NCBI GenBank assembly: GCA_014925825.1
Contig: JACGCK010000243.1
Location: forward strand, 1-61,159
Origin: Pholiota molesta
Taxonomy: Eukaryota > Basidiomycota > Agaricomycetes > Agaricales > Strophariaceae
Direction: 5' to 3'
DNA: 61,159 nucleotides
Shown piece by piece: positions 56,941-61,159 of this stretch. Under the pieces are notes generated by a model, which made no database searches, was not told the DNA's origin, and saw nothing but the letters and a program-made list of their open reading frames with translations. Position 1 is the first letter of the stretch, and every line of letters begins with the position of its first letter. The position numbers and the translations under genes were made by a program.

Positions 56941-57359
56941 ATGCCCCTTGCCGCTATGGCACTGCCCTCCATCTCACTCGTTCTCACGTCAAATCTACCT
57001 GACATATCGACACGGCCTCTCGTCACCAATTGCGATAATCAGGCTCCATTTACAGCGTCGCAGCTGAATGCAGAGGTTCGGATTCGTCTCTTGCAGCTCT
57101 GGCTGCTGCGCCTGTTAAGTACTCACGCTCAATGCAGCAGGACGGTGCAGATCAGCACGCCACTCAGACCTTGGAAGCTCCCAAGAAGAAACGGCAGTGG
57201 TTGTACGTCCTGCGGAGGAGTCGTGATTCGCGTGCTCCATCAATGGTATGTCTCGTTCTCAAATCTAGAGCATGCCTTTCTTCTTCTAAAACTTGCTCTC
57301 AGAATACCGCTTCCTTTTTCTCCAACGCTGTTCGGAGGCTTATTCCTACCCGTTCATGA
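56941..57359 (+). CDS. Small basic protein of the three-copy unit, copy C, 99 aa
   Basis: Exons 56941-57075, 57138-57245 and 57303-57359. It begins MPLAAMALPSISLVLTSNLP, then STRPLVTNCDNQAPF, a Gln/acid linker DQHATQTLEAP and the basic cluster KKKRQWLYVLRRSRDSR. In the predicted splice form the last exon reads NTASFFSNAVRRLIPTRS. The next frame would give PFSPTLFGGLFLP, which matches HFSPTLFAGSFLP of copy A, so copy C is shifted by one base at the last junction. ATG context (CCGCCAAGATG) matches copy B. No recognised domain. Confidence 0.5.
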
Positions 57360-57799
57360 ACAGCTTTTTTTACAGAGCGTGACGCTCATTATGGGCGATA
57401 TACTCAACAAGCGATATATATATTATTGCCTATCCTCCACCCCGCTCCCTCTTTCCCGTTCAAAATCAAAGTCAGGCGGTCTTTAATGTAATAAATTTAA
57501 TCTCTAGATTCAATAGATTGTCAATATGTATCTTATGAATATCAAACGTGGCCTTCATTCGCAATATATCTGGAAATTTCTCGATTTATAGCGTACGCGC
57601 TCTTACTTGAGAAACCCAACATGTTCTGTGCTTTGTTTATGGTCGTTGATAAAAATTTACATTCTGAAATTTCTGACGATATAACCCAATACATTGTACA
57701 CAGATAAGCAATAAAAGGTACAACATAGATGACCCAAGAGGAGTGACAGTAAACCAGTATAATTACAATAGCTTCGAGGTGTTCTCAGATACTACACGA
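57360..57799. other. Intergenic region between unit C and the carnitine acetyltransferase 3' end
   Basis: AT-rich, convergent gene ends. Nothing recognised. Confidence 0.4.
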
Positions 57800-60700
57800 T
57801 CAATATTCTGCGAGGGGTATAACTTTGCCTGCGAATCGAAGCCCAAGAATGGATCAGCGACATGGATAACAACAGAAAGAAATAGGTCCATACCAATATT
57901 AGAAAATGGCGATTTCTTCTTCCTGCCCAACAGCGCCACGTCGCCCGAGTCAAAGAACGAATACCCAGCTGTAAATAAAGTACCACACTCGTCAGAACAC
58001 TAGCACTGCAGCACCGAACCAAGAACGCAGAATGACAACGCACGCAATGCAACAACCTCCTCGTCCTCGCTTTCGCTCGAGTCCGAGGTGGCTCCGTGGA
58101 TCGGACGGCCGGTCTTGGAGTCGCGCAGGATCCCGAGGTGGTCTACGAACGGCGCTGGGCGCTGGTTGGCGGACCGATGGAGCTGGATGAGGATGCGCTG
58201 GATCTCCAGGAGATAGCCTTGCAGGGTATCCAAAAAGCGGCGGGTTTGCAAGTGTTTCGAGGAGCCACAGCTGCACATCGGATGTTCATTTCCCAGGATG
58301 GAAGAGCAGCGCGTAAGTGCCTTTGTCTTCAGATGGAACGGAAGGATAACGGAAACGTACACGGAGATCCCGTCTTCCTTGATGATATATCCAATACCAT
58401 ACCCATCCGCTGCAACAGGACCGAACCCAAACAACCTCAGCGCAGGGTTGCCGCAGTTCGACGTCGACAGAATGGACATGCCCAGCTGCGCCCAACCAGG
58501 ATCGGTGAAGATCGCAGGCATCTTGGTGATCTTGTGCAGCGGCTCCGTTTTCGATTCAGGAGACCGAGTAGTGATCCCGTTTGGTTGCGATTCGGGCTTG
58601 TTCAAGAGTTGCCGCTGGACGAGACAGTAGATGGCGTAAAGGTGCCTGTTGAAAAGATAGTCATGAGTTCCGTATGATGATAGTTCCGCAGTTCAAAAAG
58701 AGACACAGACCTGTCCTGTCCCAGACCCTGACTGCACTCCTTCGTGAGCTTCACATGGTGTTCGCAAGCCTTCTTCAACGCATCGACCTTCTGGGCAGGT
58801 GATGCCTCCGAATAAAATGTCTACATCGATTTAGACGCATTTCCTCTCAATCAACAACGAAAACGAGCACACCTTTGTGAAATTGACGCTCTCTGGCTGG
58901 GTAGAACGAATAGCCTCCGTGCGACCATGCAAGAACGCCTTGGTCATCGCAGGCTCATAAACACACTCAGTTCGGCCTATCCATCCCCAAAATCCCACCT
59001 CAGCCTCTTCATCCACTCGACATAAACAATTAGAAAAGAAAAAAACTGACCATAAAGCCCAAAATACGCCGCCTGGAACGCCATCTGTACGAACGCGTCG
59101 GGGCTGAACCCGTGGCTCGTGATGAAGTTCTTCCCGTACCCCTTGAACTCGAGCGCCTGGCAGTCGTTCTGGCAGATCAGGTCGCTGAGCCGCGTCTCCG
59201 CGAAGCGCACCCCCGCGCGCAGCTCCGGCGTCAGATTCCACTCGAGCTTCTTCGGCGTCGTGTCGATCTTCTCGATCGGCGAGGGCGGTTCTATATATAT
59301 GAGTGCGGGTCAGCGATGCATTTTGAAAGGGGAATGCGAGATGGAAGAGAGCGACGGACTCGTCTGGCCGCGGGGAATCTTGTACGCTCGCGCGTGTGGG
59401 GAGAGAGGCGCGTGGAACAGCGTCGGCGCAGAGGGGTTGATGGAGCGCGCGAGCAGCATAAGGCCCTCCGTGAAGATATCGGCCGCGAAACGCAGCACGG
59501 TGTGGCCGTCGACGCCCGTATGCTCAAAGTTGATGCCCGCAGCGCCGTCCGCGCAGACGATGATTTGCAGCTATAAATAAAACGCATCCGGGCCGTTCAT
59601 CATTAGACGCGCCCAGAGCCCATCGCGGGATTGATTGACGGATGACATACCTTGTCGTACCACCGATTGGTGCAGGTCCCCACCTGCTCTCCGCCTTGCA
59701 AGCTGTACGTTCCGCAAAGGAAGTTGCTGCACAGATCGGCTAGGTTCTCCGGGGCGGCGTCGTCCAGGCAGACCACGAATAGGGCTTTGTCCACGATCTC
59801 TAGGCAGGCCTTGTTGTTCTTGTCTTGTGACAGCATTTCTCGAAGTCCAGACCACACTTTGCGATTCTCGGTCGAGAGGACACCGATGGCACCCCGCGCA
59901 ACCTAACGGGATTACAACGAGATTAGTGGATATACCATTGCGGTCTAGGGGTCGGGTCGAGGTGCCTTGCTTACCTTAGATCTATCAGTACTATCCGCAT
60001 CCGAAATGATAGCTTGGAGATTGCGAAGGACTTCACGTTCTGTGAGGACAGGGAGGTTGTCATCGTCGAGAACGTCGAACCAGTCTATAAATGATAAGAG
60101 TTTAGGCGTTGCTTCTTCGAAGCACACATATTTATACACAAGCAAAAGAGACGCACAGAATTGCCCTCTTCGAAGAACGACGACATGTCTAGACTCGGAA
60201 TGCACTGCCATTCTACAGCCCCGCTGATGACAAAAGTCAGCATACGCCTGCCAGGCACTGATAGCAGGGGGGTCTGACGTACGTCTGTGGGGATCCTTGA
60301 TGTTCCAAACAAACGCGAGTACTGGTCCATGTCCAATGGCGTCCCGCGGACGGTGTCGGGCTCCAGAATGCCTGCCCGCAGATCATGGATGAAGCCGAGA
60401 GAAGACACGATGAGAGAAGCTGCCCGCGGAAGCTGCGATCCACGATCAGGTGTCGGATCATTCCTGCACGCAGAGAAGGTGAGCAGACACGTTGTGGGGG
60501 GAAATGAAGCGCCATAGGGATTCAAGGCACGTACTCGAGACGAAGAAGGGGTTGAGAGCGAGCACGACGGGGTCGCTGTGGGATAGGTATGATTCGTACC
60601 AGAACTCTTCGATGTAGCTATCAGGGAGATCAGAGCAGTATGGAACGATCGAACGTATGAAACGCACCTGTCCTTGTCCTGGGCATATTCCCTCAGCACC

Positions 60701-61022
60701 TCGTCGAGCTTTGGGCCGTCCGTCTCCAAGAACTCTGCACGGCTGCTCGAGTCGCAGCATGTTCCTTCTCGTCCTGCAAAGCCTCCAACGCGCGCAGATA
60801 ACGGTTGCATGTCTCCTGGAGCGGCGGTAGGCAGCTTCGGCAGCTTATCCTGATATGCCAATGTGCGATTCGACTCTCTCGTAGCAGCAAGGAATTACTG
60901 GAAGGAGCCATCAGGAGGAAAGGAAAGGGACACGGAAGGCGGAAAGGACGGAATGGGGTGGTGAGCAACGCGCAGACTTTTGAATAGGCATGAGACAGGC
61001 TCTTACGGGTATCGGTCGCCAT
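57800..61022 (-). CDS. Carnitine O-acetyltransferase
   Basis: About 12 exons, ATG 61022 (MATDTQSNRTLAYQDKLPKL after an intron with GTAAGA donor) to TGA 57800-57802 (SPFSNIGKVIPLAEY). It transfers acetyl groups between CoA and carnitine for shuttling between peroxisome, cytosol and mitochondrion. Family landmarks: YIEEFWYESYLSHSDPVVLA, DPTPDRGSQLPRAASLIVSS, LEPDTVRGTPLDMDQYSRLF, IPTD-RGCRMAVHSESRHVVV, YWFDVLDDDNLPVLTEREV and WYDK-LQIIVCADGAAGINFE then HTGVDGHTVLRF, where the H-x3-D holds the catalytic His. Later: YGRTECVYEPAMTKAFLHGR, SILSTSNCGNPALRLFGFGP (STS motif) and SSKHLQTRRFLDTL. A region near 60735-60825 reads out of frame over about 30 codons between two indels whose effects cancel; the ancestral LQETCNRYLRALEALQDEKE is still present in the next frame. 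Confidence 0.9.
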
Positions 61023-61159
61023 CGCGGAGCTCCTGGATGACGAATGGGATGATCGGCGGGGAATGCGGGAAGTCTTGGCTTCGGGGAACCTCTGGCCTGG
61101 CTTATCTTTGCCCCGCTGCGCCTCCCGAGCCTGCTAAGCATATGACCTCTGGCCTGATC
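61023..61159. other. Upstream flank of the carnitine acetyltransferase gene
   Basis: Only 137 bp before the window ends. No element identified. Confidence 0.3.

Larger units (their letters stand above)
54210..57370 (+). repeat. Segmental duplication unit, copy C
   Basis: Anchors: GCTTGCACAGCGAAC near 54555, GGAAGCAGATTGAAACACCG at 54938, TACCGACGCGTCGGGCG at 56048, ATGCCGGCAT at about 56761, TATAAG at 56792 and ATG at 56941. Co-linear with unit A over its whole length and with unit B from the second anchor on. The left boundary is approximate. Confidence 0.75.

Noticed and set aside
58096..58677. 193-codon plus-strand open frame
   Set aside because: Antisense to carnitine acetyltransferase exons, which carry clear family motifs in the other strand.

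Overview
The window is nuclear DNA of a mushroom-forming basidiomycete (Agaricomycete). The evidence is genes split by many short GT-AG introns of about 45-70 bp, basidiomycete-restricted families (a DUF6533 membrane protein, a second 7-TM family, HET-type and MLKL/HeLo-like proteins), and dense non-autonomous DNA transposons. I located exons by eye from splice signals, reading frame and remembered family motifs; no alignments were run.

Layout. 0-6 kb: a C2-domain gene cut by a TA-flanked DNA element, then an unrecognised 745-aa acidic Ser/Pro-rich protein. 6-8.8 kb: no convincing gene. 8.8-17.4 kb: two tandem MFS transporters, a DUF6533 7-TM gene whose exons all join in frame, and a membrane-anchored GNAT acetyltransferase. 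18-19 kb: C-terminal part of a HET-type protein. 19.3-24.4 kb: a complete 5,088-bp DNA transposon (8-bp target duplication, 102-bp perfect inverted repeats, one intact 1,451-aa transposase gene). 24.5-25.3 kb: mitochondrial ribosomal protein uS7, whose last intron and end are tandemly duplicated. 26.3-27.7 kb: a second 7-TM protein. 28-36 kb: a small gene, an F-box gene relic and a type I metacaspase. 36-39.4, 50.7-53.4 and 54.2-57.4 kb: three co-linear copies of a ~2-3 kb unit, each ending in a small gene under a shared promoter. Between them: an F-box gene, a 902-aa cell-death-type protein, two genes for tiny secreted cysteine peptides plus a relic of a third, a gene with an NCYWFA motif, and a 1.7-kb GTTTAAAC-rich transposon. 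57.8-61.0 kb: carnitine O-acetyltransferase.

Themes. Metabolic and housekeeping genes (uS7, carnitine acetyltransferase, GNAT, MFS) flank a lineage-specific interior built from duplications, mobile elements and genes whose families are linked to fungal self/non-self recognition or cell death. The most novel-looking items are the secreted C-x3-C-x6-CC peptides and the three-copy unit with its conserved palindromic promoter. A technical pattern also stands out: the metacaspase, the F-box gene and the carnitine acetyltransferase each carry frame breaks that mostly look like single-base homopolymer shortenings, which suggests uncorrected sequencing errors rather than true pseudogenes.
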